Both the position numbers and the translations under genes were made by a program. This document shows, piece after piece, positions 62,292-64,000 of a DNA stretch of 64,000 nucleotides. Each line of letters begins with the position of its first letter. The stretch's first letter is position 1. The notes under the pieces are model-generated. The model was not told the origin of the DNA and ran no database searches. It worked only from the letters and a program-made list of their open reading frames with translations. The DNA is from Pedobacter lusitanus (GTDB lineage: Bacteria; Bacteroidota; Bacteroidia; Sphingobacteriales; Sphingobacteriaceae): the NCBI RefSeq assembly GCF_040026395.1, contig NZ_CP157278.1, positions 434,001 through 498,000 on the forward strand, given 5' to 3'.

Positions 62292-63788
62292 ATGAAGAAT
62301 TTCCTGATTCTAATTGCAATTGTATGTGTCTGTCTTTTGGGAGCATGTACAAAAGCAGTTCAACCGACCCCGGAACCAGGGTCAAATCCAGCAAACCAGA
62401 CAAAAACAAATCTTAAAGGACAGAACCATTTGATTCCTGGTGTGGATCAATATCGGTTACTGGTAAAATTCAAAGCAGATGAAATTCAGGAAGTCAGCAG
62501 AAATAAACCTGTTTTTCTGAATAAAGAAAAGGCTGTTACTACGATGTCCTTAGATCATACGAACAAAGATGTTAACTCATTTACTTACGAAGCAGTATTC
62601 CCTGCTGAACCTGGAAATAACAATAATGTCGTTGTAAATCAGGAAAAAACTGGAAGTACTGTTGCCAATGGATTTAATAGTTCCTCACTGAGAGGATTAG
62701 TTTATGTAAAAGAAGCAACTGCATTAAGCCCGCAGGCTGTATTAGACCTGGCTAATGAGTTTGAAAAACTGGCTGTGGTGGAATATGCTGTACTGGAGCC
62801 GGTAATACCACCACCACCACCTACACCAGACTTTACAGGATGGCAGTATTACAAGAAAGATGTAGATCTCAGTGGAACAGATGTCCGCGGGATAGATGCA
62901 GAATACGCATGGTCAATCGGTGTTACTGGTTCAGGTATCAGAATCGCTGACATCGAATGGGGATATAATAAAAACCATGAAGACCTGGTCAACACCAGTG
63001 CCATAGAGGTCCTATCCCCTCCTGATGATCAGTATAAAGATCATGGTACCAGTGTTATTGGTATATTAATGGCACAAAATAACTCTTTTGGGGTAACCGG
63101 GATGGTTTACGGGGCTGATAGTTGTTATGTGATATCCGAACGTGTTAAAGGGCGTGCCGGAGGTATTGCTGCTGGTATTAAAAGACTTCGTCGTGGTGAC
63201 GTCTTTTTATATGAAATGCAGACGTCCGGTCCAAGCGGGCAATATGTTCCGGCAGATTATAACCAGGCCGTATGGGATATTACTAAAGAAGCAGCAAATT
63301 CAGGTATCATCATAGTAGCGGCCGCAGGGAATGGAAACCAGAATCTGGATGACAATGCTTACAAAGCCTACAGAGACCGGGGAGATAATGGGGCTATTAT
63401 AGTTGGTGCAGGCACCAAATCAAAACGTGATAAGGCGTCTTTTTCGACTTATGGAAGTTCTGTACATGTACAGGGATGGGGAGACTGGTCTGTGGCCAGT
63501 ACGGGTTACACTTCTTTATACAATGGCGGTCCAAATGCTCAGTATACTAAAGATTTTTCCGGAACATCTTCAGCAACACCTATTGTCGCATCTGCAGTCA
63601 TTGCTATTCAATCCTGGTATAAGTCCAGAACTGGCCAGGTATTGACTCCAAAAGAGATGAGAGAATTGCTTATTAAAACTGGTACACCGCAAGGTGCAGG
63701 CGGACATATTGGACCACTACCTAATATTAAAGCCGCAATTGCTTCTCTTGCTGCAAGCAAATCGATTAGTATTATTGCAGGCGGATAG
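62292..63788 (+). CDS. Subtilisin-like (S8) serine protease lipoprotein
   Basis: 498-aa lipoprotein (Cys19 in LLGACTKAV). An N-terminal prodomain-like region (~50-170) is followed by a proline linker (173-178) and the S8 catalytic domain. The triad is Asp220 (IRIADIEWG), His251 (YKDHGTSVIGIL) and Ser426 (FSGTSSATP), with oxyanion Asn347 in AAAGNGNQ. It should act as a cell-surface protease. It does not carry the CKK(D/E) start of the other surface lipoproteins here. A terminator follows 26 bases after the stop. Confidence 0.9.
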   Translation: MKNFLILIAIVCVCLLGACTKAVQPTPEPGSNPANQTKTNLKGQNHLIPGVDQYRLLVKFKADEIQEVSRNKPVFLNKEKAVTTMSLDHTNKDVNSFTYEAVFPAEPGNNNNVVVNQEKTGSTVANGFNSSSLRGLVYVKEATALSPQAVLDLANEFEKLAVVEYAVLEPVIPPPPPTPDFTGWQYYKKDVDLSGTDVRGIDAEYAWSIGVTGSGIRIADIEWGYNKNHEDLVNTSAIEVLSPPDDQYKDHGTSVIGILMAQNNSFGVTGMVYGADSCYVISERVKGRAGGIAAGIKRLRRGDVFLYEMQTSGPSGQYVPADYNQAVWDITKEAANSGIIIVAAAGNGNQNLDDNAYKAYRDRGDNGAIIVGAGTKSKRDKASFSTYGSSVHVQGWGDWSVASTGYTSLYNGGPNAQYTKDFSGTSSATPIVASAVIAIQSWYKSRTGQVLTPKEMRELLIKTGTPQGAGGHIGPLPNIKAAIASLAASKSISIIAGG

Positions 63789-63813
63789 TTATTCATATGA
63801 CCTGCTCTGCTGA

Positions 63814-63845
63814 CGGGGGTAAATTATTTTTTTAATTTGCCCCCG
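63814..63845 (+). terminator. Terminator after the S8 protease gene
   Basis: 13-bp arms CGGGGGTAAATTA (63814-63826) and TAATTTGCCCCCG (63833-63845), one G-T wobble, T6 loop; the T tail after it is short. Confidence 0.65.
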
Positions 63846-63878
63846 TTTGTGGTATGTGGTTTGAGTGAATATTAATAC

Positions 63879-64000
63879 ATGGCCAATCAAAAAGCATCAA
63901 TCTATAGTGCCCTGGCAGCAAATCTGCTTATTGCCATTACAAAATTTATAGCTGGCGCGTTTAGTAACAGCGCTTCTATGATTTCTGAAGGAATACATTC
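63879..64000 (+). CDS. CDF-family cation efflux protein, 3'-truncated by window edge
   Basis: Only the first 40 codons are in view: MANQKASIYSALAANLLIAI then KFIAGAFSNSASMISEGIHS. The first membrane helix and the A-(G)-x-(F/S)-S-x-S-A-S-M-x-S-E-(G/A)-x-H-S signature of cation-diffusion-facilitator proteins (Zn2+, Fe2+ or Mn2+ exporters) are clear. The metal cannot be told from this fragment. Confidence 0.85.
   Translation, partial: MANQKASIYSALAANLLIAITKFIAGAFSNSASMISEGIH

Overview
The window reads as a chromosome segment of a free-living member of the Bacteroidota, most likely Sphingobacteriaceae close to Pedobacter. This rests on the AT-rich DNA, a primary-type sigma factor with the short Bacteroidota N-terminus, lipoproteins beginning C-K-K-(D/E), a TonB receptor with an N-terminal carboxypeptidase-regulatory-like domain, and DUF5690 and DUF6266 family proteins. 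Genus is inference. I see no rRNA, tRNA, CRISPR array, phage or insertion sequence.

Region 1 (1-23.2 kb) is mostly housekeeping: the 3' end of proA, mqo, an LpxL-type acyltransferase, an Lrp regulator beside an RpoD-like sigma factor, a Bcr-type exporter, a nucleoside phosphorylase, a YigZ/DMT/ribD operon, prmC, xerD, aroQ, a glycosyltransferase, WbqC, two unrelated Mg2+ transporters (corA, mgtE), ohr, a FUSC-type membrane protein, a Tet-type MFS and a ThuA-domain protein.

Region 2 (23.4-25.2 kb) is a deletion scar. The first 133 codons of an ECF sigma gene run directly into the last ~78 codons of a GH18 gene, in another frame, next to an intact GH18 paralogue.

Region 3 (25.2-39.2 kb) holds two divergent metabolic clusters. 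On the minus strand are ethanolamine permease, glutamine-synthetase-like ligase, Fe-alcohol dehydrogenase, class C26 gamma-glutamyl hydrolase and aldehyde dehydrogenase. This is the gene set expected for ethanolamine breakdown through gamma-glutamyl intermediates, with no ammonia-lyase, amine oxidase or microcompartment gene. On the plus strand are a class III PLP enzyme, Zn-dehydrogenase, HAD phosphatase, MFS carrier and TonB receptor of unknown substrate.

Region 4 (39.2-52.1 kb) is rich in surface and secreted functions: a lipoprotein resembling a cholesterol-dependent cytolysin without domain 4, a glycosyltransferase broken at a T8 tract, an EptA/MCR-type phosphoethanolamine transferase, a second GH18-like lipoprotein, a phosphonatase-like HAD/dehydrogenase/DUF5690 operon behind a 31-bp palindrome, an M60 (enhancin-like) peptidase, an astacin-type lipoprotein, a lysine-rich lipoprotein and a DNA/RNA endonuclease.

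Region 5 (52.1-64 kb) returns to core genes (two paralogous TPR proteins, gyrA, hemF), then DUF6266, a hot-dog-fold protein, an AlbA_2 protein, a MATE exporter, a small lipoprotein, a subtilisin-like lipoprotein, and the start of a CDF cation exporter cut by the window edge.

Recurring themes are surface-anchored enzymes aimed at glycoproteins, proteins and nucleic acids, and handling of ethanolamine or aminoalkyl compounds. Convergent genes are often separated by strong inverted-repeat terminators.
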